A DNA stretch of 54,934 nucleotides from CAZIOH01 sp964540815 (GCA_964540815.1 CAZIOH010000041.1:1-54934), one strand, 5' to 3'. Positions 1 to 8,953 are shown, counted from the stretch's first letter. The notes: generated by a model from the letters alone, not told the origin. Numbers and translations are program-made.

Positions 1-788
1 GGTCGGGCAAGACCACCACCCTGTACGCCTGCCTGGCCAAGATCAACTCCCCCGATCTGAACATCCTGACCATCGAGGATCCGGTGGAGTATCAGCTGGA
101 CGGGATCTCGCAGACCGCCGTCAACGACAAGATCGAGCTGACCTTCTCGGCTGGCCTCCGCTCGTTTCTGCGTCACGATCCCGATGTGATCATGGTGGGC
201 GAAATTCGCGATCTCCCCACCGCCGAGATCGCCATCCAGGCGTCCCTCACCGGGCACCTGGTGCTCTCCACCATCCACACCAACGACGCCCCCGGCGCCA
301 TCACCCGGCTGGTGGATCTCGGGGTGCAACCGTTCCTGGTGGCCTCGTCGCTGATGGCGCTCCTGGCCCAGCGGCTGGTGCGGCGGGTCTGTCGCGTGTG
401 CCGCGAGCCCTACACCCCGTCGGCGGAGGACATCGCCAGCATCGGGATCGACCCGCAGAAGTTCTTCTCCGGGGGCGCGCGCCGGGTGCGCTTCAAGAAC
501 GACGCCGAGAGCGCCCCGCCCCCTGGTCAGCTCTTTCGCGCGCGGGAGGGCGGCTGCGCGGCCTGCCTCGGGGCCGGCTACAAGGGCCGGACCGCCATCT
601 ACGAGCTCTTGATCATCGACGAGGGGGTCCGGCAGCTCACCATCAAGAACAGCGACGCGCAGACCATCAAGCGCCACGCGGCCTCCCGGGGCATGCGCTC
701 GCTGCGGGACGATGGGGCGGAGAAGGTGCTGGCCGGGATGACCACCACCGCCGAGGTCCTGATGATCACCACCCAGGACGTGGACTAG
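1..788 (+). CDS. gspE: Type II secretion ATPase GspE, C-terminal part (5' truncated)
   Basis: Cytoplasmic hexameric ATPase that powers pseudopilus assembly in type II secretion. The window opens inside the Walker A loop (SGKTTT at bases 3-20). The Asp-box (LTIEDPVEY) and the Walker B region (DPDVIMVGEIRD) follow. Near the C-terminus two CxxC pairs (CRVC and CAAC) are spaced as in the zinc-binding element of GspE, which separates it from PilT-type ATPases. The reading frame is open from base 3, so the N-terminal GspL-interacting domain and the start codon lie upstream. The stop is 7 bases before gspF, consistent with one operon. Identity is secure; PilB is the only realistic alternative and is disfavoured by the neighbouring gspF-N genes. 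Confidence 0.95.
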   Translation, partial: SGKTTTLYACLAKINSPDLNILTIEDPVEYQLDGISQTAVNDKIELTFSAGLRSFLRHDPDVIMVGEIRDLPTAEIAIQASLTGHLVLSTIHTNDAPGAITRLVDLGVQPFLVASSLMALLAQRLVRRVCRVCREPYTPSAEDIASIGIDPQKFFSGGARRVRFKNDAESAPPPGQLFRAREGGCAACLGAGYKGRTAIYELLIIDEGVRQLTIKNSDAQTIKRHAASRGMRSLRDDGAEKVLAGMTTTAEVLMITTQDVD

Positions 789-795
789 AAACGCC

Positions 796-2070
796 ATGTC
801 GCTCTACGCCTGGAAGGGGCTCGATGCCGCGGGCAAGTCGGTCGGTGGCACGCGCGACGCCGACGGGCCGAAGGCGCTGCGCCAGTCGCTGCGCAAGGAC
901 GGGATCTTCATCACCGAGCTCGGCGAGGTCCTGAGCGCGCGCGCCAAGAGGACGGCGGGGGCGGCGGGGGCGGGCGGTGGCGCGGGTGGCGGCTCGGTCC
1001 TGCGGCGCAACGTCGACTTCCAGCAGATGCTGGAGCGGGTGCGGCCCCAGGAGGTGGCGGTCTTCACCCGCCAGCTCGGCACCTTGCTCCACGCGGGGAT
1101 CCCGCTGGCCGAGGCGCTCGGGGCCCTGGCCGACCAGTCCGACAACAAGAAGCTCGAGCGCATCCTGGCCGGGGTCCGCCAGAAGGTGAACGAGGGCGCG
1201 ACGATGGCCGACACGCTGGCCGAGCACCCGGCGCTGTTCGGCGATCTGTACGTCAACATGGTCAAGTCCGGCGAGGCGGCCGGCAACCTGGACTCGGTGC
1301 TGATGCGCCTCGCCGACTTCATGGATTCGCAGCTGGCGCTCAAGTCCAAGGTGTCGGGCGCGCTCACCTACCCCATCATCATGATGGTCCTCGGCTCGGT
1401 GGTCATGGGCGTGCTCCTCATCGTGGTGGTCCCCCAGATCACCTCGGTCTTCGACGATCTCGGCAAGACCCTGCCCTGGAACACGCAGCTCCTGATCTTC
1501 ATCTCCCAGCTGGCCGGCAGCTACTGGTGGGCCCTGATCCCGCTCGGGATCGGGGGATATTTCGGCTTCCGGCGCTGGTCACGGACCCCCAAGGGACGTG
1601 GCACCCTGGATCGGACCTTGCTCAAGCTGTGGTTGCTCGGACCGCTGATCCGCTTCGTGGGGGTCGCGCGCTTCGCGCGGACGCTGGCCACCATGCTGTC
1701 GGCGGGCGTACCGGTGCTGTCGGCGCTGGAGATCACCAAGAAGGTCCTCAACAACACCGTCCTCGAGAAGGTGGTGGAGCAGGCCCGGGACGCCATCCGC
1801 GAGGGCGAGTCCATCGCCGCCACCCTCAAGAAGTCCGGACAGTTCCCGTCGATGATGGTCCACATGGTGGCGGTGGGCGAGCGTTCCGGTCAGCTCGAGA
1901 CCATGCTCGAGAACGTGGCCGGCGCCTACGAGCGGGAGGTCGAGGGGAAGGTGGCGCGCCTGACCACCATCCTGTCTCCCGCCATCATCGTCACCATGGC
2001 GGTGGTGGTGGTGTTCATCGTCTTCTCGATCTTGACCCCGATCCTCGACATGCAGAATTTCGCTCAATGA
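796..2070 (+). CDS. gspF: Type II secretion inner-membrane platform protein GspF
   Basis: Polytopic inner-membrane protein that couples the GspE ATPase to pseudopilin assembly. The 424-residue product shows the duplicated T2SSF domain: FTRQLGTLLHAGIPL near residue 90 and RFARTLATMLSAGVPVL near residue 295. Three hydrophobic segments lie at about residues 190-215, 243-260 and 392-418, as usual for the family. The N-terminal region carries an Ala/Gly-rich linker (about residues 52-68) that looks like a lineage-specific expansion. ATG start 7 bases after gspE. Identity is secure from motifs and gene order. Confidence 0.95.
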   Translation: MSLYAWKGLDAAGKSVGGTRDADGPKALRQSLRKDGIFITELGEVLSARAKRTAGAAGAGGGAGGGSVLRRNVDFQQMLERVRPQEVAVFTRQLGTLLHAGIPLAEALGALADQSDNKKLERILAGVRQKVNEGATMADTLAEHPALFGDLYVNMVKSGEAAGNLDSVLMRLADFMDSQLALKSKVSGALTYPIIMMVLGSVVMGVLLIVVVPQITSVFDDLGKTLPWNTQLLIFISQLAGSYWWALIPLGIGGYFGFRRWSRTPKGRGTLDRTLLKLWLLGPLIRFVGVARFARTLATMLSAGVPVLSALEITKKVLNNTVLEKVVEQARDAIREGESIAATLKKSGQFPSMMVHMVAVGERSGQLETMLENVAGAYEREVEGKVARLTTILSPAIIVTMAVVVVFIVFSILTPILDMQNFAQ

Positions 2071-2075
2071 ACGAT

Positions 2076-2130
2076 TGAAGGCACATGCACCTGCACAGCT
2101 ACACGCACAGGCACAGGCACAGGCACAGGG
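2076..2130 (+). repeat. Degenerate GCACAG hexanucleotide tract in front of gspG
   Basis: Short tandem array of CACAGG/GCACAG-like units filling the gspF-gspG gap and ending directly before the AGGGAGGAAG ribosome-binding site of gspG. The last three units are perfect. The tract can be read in frame with gspG as a His/Arg-rich N-terminus, but the Shine-Dalgarno sequence lies after it, so it is treated as untranslated leader. Confidence 0.7.
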
Positions 2131-2141
2131 AGGAAGATTCC

Positions 2142-2642
2142 ATGCACACGAAATCTAGCGGTCTGCTCCAGCGGTTGCCGGATGATCCTGACCGGAAGGC
2201 CGCCCCCGGAGGCTGGCGCGCCCTGGCTCGGGCCGCGCTGGCCGGCAGCGAACGGCCGCGCCGCTCGGGCTCGTCCGGATTCACGTTGCTCGAGATCATG
2301 ATCGTTCTGGCGATCATGGGGCTCATCGTGACCGGGGTGTCCATCAAGGTCTTCAGCCAGCTGAAGAAGGCCAAGACCCAGGCGGCCCGCATCGGGGTCA
2401 AGAAGGTGGTCGACGCCTCCGGCCGCTTCATGGCGGGCCCGGGCAGCGGCTGTCCGAAGGGCATCGAGGAGCTGATCGGGCAGGGAGAGCTGTCCAAGTC
2501 CGACGCCAAGGATCCCTGGGGAGCTCCCTACATCTTCCGCTGCCCGGGGACCCAGGATCCCGAGGGGGTGGACGTGTACTCGTTCGGCCCCGACAAGGTG
2601 GACGGGACCGCCGACGACATCCGCTCCTGGGAGATCCAGTAG
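2142..2642 (+). CDS. gspG: Major pseudopilin GspG
   Basis: Major pseudopilin of the type II secretion system, processed by prepilin peptidase. The cleavage motif G|FTLLEIMIV is followed by the hydrophobic N-helix. KDPWGAPY and the acidic C-terminal loop (PDKVDGTADD) match the GspG beta-region and calcium site. The start chosen is the ATG at 2142 because AGGGAGGAAG lies just upstream; an in-frame ATG at 2085 would run through a simple-sequence tract. The leader before the cleavage Gly is unusually long (about 46 residues, Arg/Pro/Ser-rich). About 166 residues in total. Likely co-transcribed with gspF and gspH. Confidence 0.93.
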   Translation: MHTKSSGLLQRLPDDPDRKAAPGGWRALARAALAGSERPRRSGSSGFTLLEIMIVLAIMGLIVTGVSIKVFSQLKKAKTQAARIGVKKVVDASGRFMAGPGSGCPKGIEELIGQGELSKSDAKDPWGAPYIFRCPGTQDPEGVDVYSFGPDKVDGTADDIRSWEIQ

Positions 2643-2651
2643 GGCGGGAGC

Positions 2652-3467
2652 ATGCGACGACGCAGGTCTCATAGCGGCGGCTTCACGCTGATCGAGATCC
2701 TGGTCGTGCTGGTCATCATCGGCATCATGGCGGGCCTCGGGGTGCGCGGGCTGCGGGCGCTCGCCAAGAGCGATCTGCGGCATTCGACCGCGCAGCTCTC
2801 CGGCGCCATTCGTTTCCTGTTCGATCGGGCCTCCACCACCGGGCAGTACCATCGCCTGGTCATCGACGTGACCGAGGGCCGATACTGGGCCGAGGTCTCG
2901 GACAGCAAGTTCTACATCCCCCGCGATCCCGAGACCGAGACCTGGCGCCAGAAGCGCGCCGAGATCGAGGCCGCCCTCGACGCGGAGGAAAAGCAGAAGG
3001 CCGAGGATTCGGAGAACTCCGCGTCTTCGTCTTCCTCGTCATCTTCATCTTCATCGTCATCTTCATCTTCGTCGTCGTCCGCGTCTTCATCTGCGCCGGG
3101 CTCGGGCTCCGGCTTCAGCTCCGACGACGACAGCAAGGTCAAGGTGCAGGACTTCAGGCCCAAGCGGGTGCGCTTCGGGGCCTTCCAGAGCACCACGCTC
3201 AAGCCCGTGACGATGAAGAACACCCGCGTGATGGACGTGTACACCCCCCGGATGGACGAGCCGGTCACCGAAGGGCGGGCCTACATCTACTTCTTTCCAC
3301 TCGGGCAGAGCGAGGCCGCCATCATTCACCTGTCGGACGAGGACGGCGAGACCATCTATTCGCTGGTGATCCATCCCATCACCGGCCGGGTCCAGACCTT
3401 TCGCGAGTACGTCAAGCCCCCCTACGACGACCGGGTCGACGACGAGGGGACGGCGGTGGCCCAGTGA
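2652..3467 (+). CDS. gspH: Minor pseudopilin GspH with poly-serine insert
   Basis: Minor pseudopilin. The short leader ends SGG|FTLIEILVVLVIIG, a standard prepilin peptidase site and N-helix. At 271 residues it is much longer than usual GspH proteins (commonly 150-200). Part of the excess is an acidic segment followed by a near-pure Ser run at about residues 121-153 (bases 3016-3105, TCN codons). The remainder is a soluble domain that may sit in the periplasmic pseudopilus tip. The GspH assignment rests on position between gspG and gspI and on the pseudopilin N-terminus; the C-terminal domain was not recognised in detail. The next gene begins inside its last codons (GTGA overlap). Confidence 0.85.
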   Translation: MRRRRSHSGGFTLIEILVVLVIIGIMAGLGVRGLRALAKSDLRHSTAQLSGAIRFLFDRASTTGQYHRLVIDVTEGRYWAEVSDSKFYIPRDPETETWRQKRAEIEAALDAEEKQKAEDSENSASSSSSSSSSSSSSSSSSSSASSSAPGSGSGFSSDDDSKVKVQDFRPKRVRFGAFQSTTLKPVTMKNTRVMDVYTPRMDEPVTEGRAYIYFFPLGQSEAAIIHLSDEDGETIYSLVIHPITGRVQTFREYVKPPYDDRVDDEGTAVAQ

Positions 3468-4198
3468 CGTTCGCGCGGCGTCCGCAGGCCGGCGACAGCT
3501 CCACGGGCTTCGCCGGCTCGGCCGGCTTCACCCTGCTCGAGGTGATGGCCGCGGTGGCGATCCTCGGGCTCACCCTGGTGGTGCTGCTCAGCATCGTCAC
3601 CAACAACGTGCGGGCCACCGCCCACTCGCGCATGATCACGAGCGCGACCTTCCTGGCGCGCGGGAAGATGGTCTCGATCGAGGACAAGGTCATCGAGAAG
3701 GGCTTCCAAGATCTCGACGAGGAGGACGAGGGCACCTTCGAGGAGCAGGGGTTCCCCGAGTACCGCTGGACCTCCGACGTGGAGAAGATCGAGCTGCCCA
3801 CCGAGGCCCTCAAGGACTCGCAGAACAAGTCCATCGACAACGCCCCGAAGGTCGGGGAGTCCGGCAAGAGCGCCGATCCGATGAGCGCGCTCACCGGAAT
3901 GGTGGGAGGGCTCATGGGGGTGTTCTTCGAGCCCATCCGGGTGGGGCTGCAGGAGTCGATCCGGCGGGTCACCCTCACGGTCTACTGGAGGGAGCACGGA
4001 CGCCCCGCCGAGCAGTCCGTCGAGGTGACGATGTACGTGACCGATCCGGCGCGCCTCGATCTCGCCATGTCCCTCGGGGTCGGCGGGCCCGGGACCCCGG
4101 GGGCACCTGGCACGCCCGGGACGCCGGGGACGCCGGGCGCCACCACTTCGGGGTCGGCCTCCCAGAACCGCAGCGCGACCCCGGGGCTCACCCGATGA
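3464..4198 (+). CDS. gspI: Minor pseudopilin GspI with collagen-like tail
   Basis: Minor pseudopilin. GTG start overlaps the gspH stop (GTGA). A roughly 21-residue leader precedes G|FTLLEVMAAVAILG, the prepilin peptidase site and N-helix. The FLARGKM motif after the helix resembles the ALAQNKM-type segment of GspI. At 244 residues the protein is about twice the usual GspI length; an acidic insert lies in the middle. The C-terminus (about residues 205-232) is a run of GxP triplets resembling collagen repeats, read from bases 4083-4140. Function assigned from gene order and the N-terminal motif. Confidence 0.87.
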   Translation: MTFARRPQAGDSSTGFAGSAGFTLLEVMAAVAILGLTLVVLLSIVTNNVRATAHSRMITSATFLARGKMVSIEDKVIEKGFQDLDEEDEGTFEEQGFPEYRWTSDVEKIELPTEALKDSQNKSIDNAPKVGESGKSADPMSALTGMVGGLMGVFFEPIRVGLQESIRRVTLTVYWREHGRPAEQSVEVTMYVTDPARLDLAMSLGVGGPGTPGAPGTPGTPGTPGATTSGSASQNRSATPGLTR

Positions 4199-4959
4199 GA
4201 CGGCTCTTCTCGTCCCGAACCTGCCCGCCGCGCCGGCAGCGGCAGCGGCAGCGGCCGAACGGGCGCCGGGCCCGGTGGGCGGCTCGGCCGGCCCGGCTCC
4301 TCTCCCGTGGGTTCACCCTGATCGAGGTCATGCTGGTGATGGCCATCCTGGCCATGGTGATGACCCTCATGTGGAGCTCGTTCAGCCAGGCCTCGCGCGG
4401 CAAGAAGCGGGTCGAGGCCGCGCAGGAGCGCACCCACACCGTCCGGGTGGCGCTGCTGCGCATGGCCCGCGAGATCGAGATGGCGTTCCTCTCCGAGAAC
4501 AACGCCACCTCCGCCCAGGAGCCGCGCACCCGCTTCCTGGCGGTGAGCCGCCCCGACATCGACGAGCTGACCTTCGCCGCCTTCGCCCACCAGCGCCTCA
4601 AGGGCGGCGCCAACGAGTCCGACACCTCGGACATCATGTACTACGGGGCCCGCGACCCGCAGGACCGGCGGGTCCTCAACCTCATGCGACGCGAGACCAA
4701 GCGCCTGCAGGCGCTCGATCCCGCGGCCATCGCCGGGGAGGCCTACGTCCTGTGTCCGGACGTCGTCCGGATGAAGCTCACCTACTACGAGTACCGCAAG
4801 AAGGAATGGCGCGACGAATGGGACAGCCGGATGGCCGGGTCGGCCTTCCTGCCCTCGCACGTCAAGATCGTGCTGACGGTGGTCGACGAGGAGGGTCGCG
4901 AGGTCGCCTACTCGACCGACGCGCGCATCCAGATGACCGAGGTCGTGGGGTACCGATGA
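4195..4959 (+). CDS. gspJ: Minor pseudopilin GspJ
   Basis: Minor pseudopilin expected in the pseudopilus tip complex with GspI and GspK. ATG overlaps the gspI stop (ATGA). A 39-residue, strongly basic leader precedes G|FTLIEVMLVMAILAM, the cleavage site and N-helix. Length is 254 residues, only slightly above typical GspJ. The leader is far longer than the usual 6-10 residues and contains repeated RQ dipeptides. No start codon lies closer to the cleavage site in this frame, so the long leader appears real. Stop overlaps the gspK start. Confidence 0.9.
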   Translation: MRRLFSSRTCPPRRQRQRQRPNGRRARWAARPARLLSRGFTLIEVMLVMAILAMVMTLMWSSFSQASRGKKRVEAAQERTHTVRVALLRMAREIEMAFLSENNATSAQEPRTRFLAVSRPDIDELTFAAFAHQRLKGGANESDTSDIMYYGARDPQDRRVLNLMRRETKRLQALDPAAIAGEAYVLCPDVVRMKLTYYEYRKKEWRDEWDSRMAGSAFLPSHVKIVLTVVDEEGREVAYSTDARIQMTEVVGYR

Positions 4960-6416
4960 TGGGCTGGACGGGCCTCTCTCGCCTCGCCCGCCGCTGGGCC
5001 GACCGCCTGCGCCCGAACGGGGTGCGCGCGGTGAGGCCGCGCGATCGCGGGGTGGCGCTGCTCATCGTGATCACCTGGCTGGCCATGATGATCGCGCTCG
5101 TCAGCGAGTTCACCTTCGGGACCAACGTCGACGCCGCGCAGGCCGCCAACGCCCGCGACGAGCTCCGGGCCCACTACATGGCCCGCTCGGGGATCAACCT
5201 GTCGCGCCTCCTCATCAAGATCCAGCAACGCTTCGTCGAGCCGGTCATGGGCCAGGCCCAGAAGATGTTGCAGCAGGCCATGGGCGGCGGCAGCGGGGCC
5301 GGCGGCGGCAGCGGCTCGTCGAGCGGCTCCTCGCCGCTCGGCGGCCTCGGGATCAGCCTGAGGGTCACCGACTACGCCGACCTGCTGATGGGCTTCTTCA
5401 GCGGCTCGAAGGACGAGGCCGAGAGCCTGGGGGGCCTGATCGGCCTCGACATCTCGCAGGCCAAGGGCCTCGGCCTGAAGTCGGGAAGGTTCGACGCCGA
5501 GATCACCCCCGAGGACGGAAAGATCGATCTCAACTGCGGCGCCGGCATCGACAGCCTCAACGCCCAGACCAAGACCCGCCAGCTCACCGTCTTTCGCCTG
5601 CTGGCCGGGCTCACCTTCTCGCCGCGCTACGATCGGCTCTTCAGCGAGTCCGACAGCAAGGGCCAGTTCGTCTCGCGGCTGGACGTCGCGCGGGCCCTCC
5701 TCGACTGGGCCGACATCGACGAGCAGATGTTCTCGCCCGAGGGCGCGTCGGCCGCCGAGGACTACCACTACGACTCCCAGCAGGACAAGTACAAGGCCCA
5801 CGACAACCGCTACGACTCGCTGGAGGAGATCAAGCTCGTGCGGGGGGTCAGCGACGAGTTCCTGGAGGCCTTCGGGCCGTACCTCACGGTCTATCCGAGC
5901 TCGGACACCACCAAGAACTGCCGGGTCAACCTCGGGGGGGTCAGCAACCGCCTCGGGGCCGGCGACTGCGCGCCGCTCGTCATGGGGGTGATCCGGGCGG
6001 CCGCCATCGGCGATCCGGCCAAGGCGGCCACCGCCGACCCGACCATCCTCGACGACGCCAAGATCTATCCGCTCGCCACCATCCTGTGCGATCGGGCCTC
6101 GGCGGGGGGATTCGACAGCCTGGACACCTTCATGCGGGTCCTCGCCAAGCCCGAGAGCGCGGTGTCCTCGGAGGACTCCCGCTACCGGGCGCTGCAGGGC
6201 ATGCGGCCCATCACCCTCGATCGCGCGGCGCTCGACGCGGTGGCCTACGTGGGCCCGATCCGCACCTACCGGGTGGTGGCGACCGGCTCGGCCGGCAAGG
6301 TCAAGAAGAAGATCACCACCATCATCGACACCGCCCGCACCCTGGAAAATCCGATGACCCAGAACGTTCAGGCCGAGCAGGCCTCGGGCGTCCTTCAGTA
6401 CTGGCGAGAGGAGTAG
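4956..6416 (+). CDS. gspK: Minor pseudopilin GspK
   Basis: Largest minor pseudopilin, capping the pseudopilus. ATG at 4956 overlaps the gspJ stop (ATGA); the frame stays open far upstream through gspJ, but that extension is a shadow. The N-terminus has RG|VALLIVITWLAMM (residues 31-45), the GspK-type cleavage site where Phe is replaced. SEFTF and YMARSGINL after the helix are typical of GspK. The soluble part includes EDGKIDLNCG and two-lobed alpha/beta sequence of about 430 residues. A Gly/Ser-rich insert lies around residues 108-130. 486 residues, longer than the roughly 300-330 of enterobacterial GspK. Confidence 0.92.
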   Translation: MMGWTGLSRLARRWADRLRPNGVRAVRPRDRGVALLIVITWLAMMIALVSEFTFGTNVDAAQAANARDELRAHYMARSGINLSRLLIKIQQRFVEPVMGQAQKMLQQAMGGGSGAGGGSGSSSGSSPLGGLGISLRVTDYADLLMGFFSGSKDEAESLGGLIGLDISQAKGLGLKSGRFDAEITPEDGKIDLNCGAGIDSLNAQTKTRQLTVFRLLAGLTFSPRYDRLFSESDSKGQFVSRLDVARALLDWADIDEQMFSPEGASAAEDYHYDSQQDKYKAHDNRYDSLEEIKLVRGVSDEFLEAFGPYLTVYPSSDTTKNCRVNLGGVSNRLGAGDCAPLVMGVIRAAAIGDPAKAATADPTILDDAKIYPLATILCDRASAGGFDSLDTFMRVLAKPESAVSSEDSRYRALQGMRPITLDRAALDAVAYVGPIRTYRVVATGSAGKVKKKITTIIDTARTLENPMTQNVQAEQASGVLQYWREE

Positions 6417-6426
6417 ATCGCGGATC

Positions 6427-8247
6427 ATGGCTCATCCCATCTGTGGCATCGACGTCGGCGCGTACTCGATCAAGTTCGTGGTCTTCGAGGTGGGCTTTCG
6501 CCAGTCGGTCTTCCGGGGGGCCTTCGAGGAGCTCGTCTCGGAGAACCCGGGTCCCGGGGTGTCCGTGGCCAGCGCCACCGGCGCCGCAGCGGTGGTCGCG
6601 GCCGCGGCGGGCGAGAGCCTGCTCGTCCGCCAGGCCCGGGCGGTGCGCGAGGGGCTGCAACGGGTGTCCTCCGACTCGACCTTGTACCTCGCCATGCCGG
6701 GCGATCAGCTCTCCTTGCGCTCCCTCGAGCTGCCCTTCGTCGACCCGCGCAAGATCGATCAGGTGATCGGCTTCGAGCTGGAGGGACAGATCGTGCACTC
6801 GCTCGACGACGTGGTCTACGATCACGTCACGGTCCGGCGCGGGGACTCGGGCTCGACGGTGATCGCCGCCGCCGCCCGCCAGGAGGACGTCGGCGCCTTC
6901 CTCGAGGCCCTGCGCAACGAGGGGATCGATCCCCGGGCGCTCTTCGCCGCCCCGGTCATCTACCACGCGCTCGAGATCTCTCCCGACGGACCCGACGGCC
7001 CCGCCAGTCCCGACGGTCCGTCGCCTGGCGCCCCGGCCAGCCTGACCCTCGACGCCGCGGGGCTGCCGGCGCCGGTGAACCTCCCGGCCATCGTGGATCT
7101 CGGGCACCTGCGCACCAACCTGTTCGTGGGGCAGGACGGCGGGCGGATGTACGCCCGCACCATCACCCGCGGCGGGCACCACCTCACCGAGGCCCTCGGG
7201 GCCGCCCTCGGGATCGACCGGGCGCGGGCCGAGCGCTTCAAGCGCAACGACGCCCGGCTCTTGCCGGCGGCCTCGCTCGGAGGCCCGGCGGGCACCCCGC
7301 TCGCGGTCAAGGTCGACGCGGTGTTGCGGGCCGCCCTCACCCCCCTGGTGCGCGACCTGCGCCAGACCCTGGCCAGCGTGCGCGCCACCGGCGGGACCGA
7401 CATCTCGCGCCTGCAGGTGACAGGCGGTGGCGCCCGGCTGAAGGGGCTCCTGCCGTTCCTCGAGCAAGAGCTCGGCATGCCGGTGTCGTACCTGGTGGTC
7501 CCGAACGTCATGCAGGGTGGGGCCCCCCTCGATGCGTCGGCGGTGCTGGCCTCGCTCCGCGCGGCGGACACCGACCAGAGCCGCGACGGGACCGTGGACT
7601 CGGAGCTCGACGTGGCCATGACCATGCGTCTGCCGCGCCTGGCCTCCGACTCGACCCCGTTCGCTCAGGCCACCGCCATCGCGCTCGCCGCCAGCCGCGG
7701 AGAGCGCGAGATCGATCTGCGGCGCGGGCCCTTCGTTTACCGCGCCAACTTCTCGGTCCTGCGCCAGAAGGCCATGCACCTCGGGCTTTTGGGGGCGGCC
7801 CTGCTGGCGGTGGTGGGCCTCGACGTCTACGCCTCCCTCTCGAACCTCGGAGCCGAGCGCAAGCAGCTCGACGCCCAGCTCAAGACCGCCACCCAGGAGA
7901 TCTTCGGTCAGCCCCGCACCGACGCCAAGGAGGTGGCCCTGGCCATGCGCAAGGGGTTCCGCGAGGAGCTGGCGCCCGTGCCCCGCGCCACCGCCTTCGA
8001 TCTCTTCGAGCAGATCTCGAAGCGGGTGCCCGCCGCCGATCGCATCAAGCTCGACATCGCGGAGATCGACATCCGCCCGAAGAAGACCTTCATCAAGGGC
8101 ACGGTGGATTCGGCCACCGCGGTCGACGAGATCGCCGAGCGCCTCAAGGAGATCGACTGCTACGAGGAGGTCTCCAAGGGGGCCGTCACCGAGGTGTCCG
8201 ACGAGTCCAAACAGTTCACGTTGAACGTGACCTCCAAGTGTCCATGA
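6427..8247 (+). CDS. gspL: Type II secretion protein GspL with PilM-like actin-fold domain
   Basis: Inner-membrane assembly factor linking GspE to GspM. The N-terminal roughly 400 residues have an ASKHA/actin fold like PilM: GIDVGAYSIKFVVFE at the start (phosphate-1-like loop) and VTGGGARLKGLLPFLE near residue 335. One membrane helix lies at about residues 449-471, followed by a periplasmic ferredoxin-like part. 606 residues, well above the roughly 400 of enterobacterial GspL. Starts 10 bases after gspK. The name GspL comes from operon position; by sequence alone PilM would be an equally good label for the N-terminal half. Confidence 0.88.
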   Translation: MAHPICGIDVGAYSIKFVVFEVGFRQSVFRGAFEELVSENPGPGVSVASATGAAAVVAAAAGESLLVRQARAVREGLQRVSSDSTLYLAMPGDQLSLRSLELPFVDPRKIDQVIGFELEGQIVHSLDDVVYDHVTVRRGDSGSTVIAAAARQEDVGAFLEALRNEGIDPRALFAAPVIYHALEISPDGPDGPASPDGPSPGAPASLTLDAAGLPAPVNLPAIVDLGHLRTNLFVGQDGGRMYARTITRGGHHLTEALGAALGIDRARAERFKRNDARLLPAASLGGPAGTPLAVKVDAVLRAALTPLVRDLRQTLASVRATGGTDISRLQVTGGGARLKGLLPFLEQELGMPVSYLVVPNVMQGGAPLDASAVLASLRAADTDQSRDGTVDSELDVAMTMRLPRLASDSTPFAQATAIALAASRGEREIDLRRGPFVYRANFSVLRQKAMHLGLLGAALLAVVGLDVYASLSNLGAERKQLDAQLKTATQEIFGQPRTDAKEVALAMRKGFREELAPVPRATAFDLFEQISKRVPAADRIKLDIAEIDIRPKKTFIKGTVDSATAVDEIAERLKEIDCYEEVSKGAVTEVSDESKQFTLNVTSKCP

Positions 8248-8263
8248 AGGTGCTGGTGCGCGC

Positions 8264-8953
8264 ATGAACCTGATGGTGATGATCCGGACTCGATTCCAGC
8301 GCTTCGTCTCCCGGCCCTCGGCCTACTTCGCGGCCGAGTGGGAGCGCATGCCGGCGCGCGAGCGCCGCACGGTGACGGTGCTGGCCGCCACCATCCTGGC
8401 CGCCGCGCTGGGGCTCGGGGTGTACCTGGTCTTCAGCGCCATCAGCGATCTGCGCGAGAGCGGCGCGGACATCCGGGATGCCCTCTCCGCCATCAACAAG
8501 AACCGCGACGAGTACCTCGAGGCCAAGGCCCGCACCGCCGCGCAGGAGGTGCGGCTCGGGACCGAGCCTCCGCAGCTGGTCGCGGACATCGAGAGCGCCG
8601 CCCGCGAGGAGACGGTGCAGATCGCCGAGAGCAACGAGCATCCACCCACGCCGGTCGGCAAGCGCTGGCTGGTGCGCGAGGTCGAGATCAAGATTCGCGG
8701 CGTCGATCTGCAGGCGCTCACCAAGTTCTTGAAGCGGGTGGAGACCGGGCGCCGCCCGATCTTCTGCACGCGGCTCGATCTCAAGCGCCGCTTCTCCGAG
8801 GCGGACAAGCTCGACGCCGAGGTCACCGCGGTGGCCTTCGAGCGGGTCAAGGACGGGAGCGCGGCCGCCAAGAAGAAGGTCGAGCCCCGCGACAAGCCGG
8901 TCGCCAAGTCCGACGGGCGCGGCGCGCCGGCCGGGCGCAAGGAGGAGCCGTGA
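8264..8953 (+). CDS. gspM: Type II secretion protein GspM (PilO-like)
   Basis: Bitopic inner-membrane protein expected to pair with GspL. The 229-residue product has a basic cytoplasmic N-terminus, a single membrane helix at about residues 37-60, a coiled-coil region, and a periplasmic ferredoxin-like domain ending in a Lys-rich tail. Family motifs are weak, as is normal for GspM; the call rests on size, topology and position between gspL and gspN. Its stop overlaps the GTG of the next gene. Confidence 0.82.
   Translation: MNLMVMIRTRFQRFVSRPSAYFAAEWERMPARERRTVTVLAATILAAALGLGVYLVFSAISDLRESGADIRDALSAINKNRDEYLEAKARTAAQEVRLGTEPPQLVADIESAAREETVQIAESNEHPPTPVGKRWLVREVEIKIRGVDLQALTKFLKRVETGRRPIFCTRLDLKRRFSEADKLDAEVTAVAFERVKDGSAAAKKKVEPRDKPVAKSDGRGAPAGRKEEP

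Noticed and set aside
2085..2141. Upstream ATG (2085) for GspG
   Set aside because: It would translate the GCACAG simple repeat and precede the obvious Shine-Dalgarno sequence of the ATG at 2142.
4908..6428. Minus-strand frame of 506 codons opposite gspK
   Set aside because: Antisense of a secure gene, Gly/Ala/Val/Arg-rich, no motifs.
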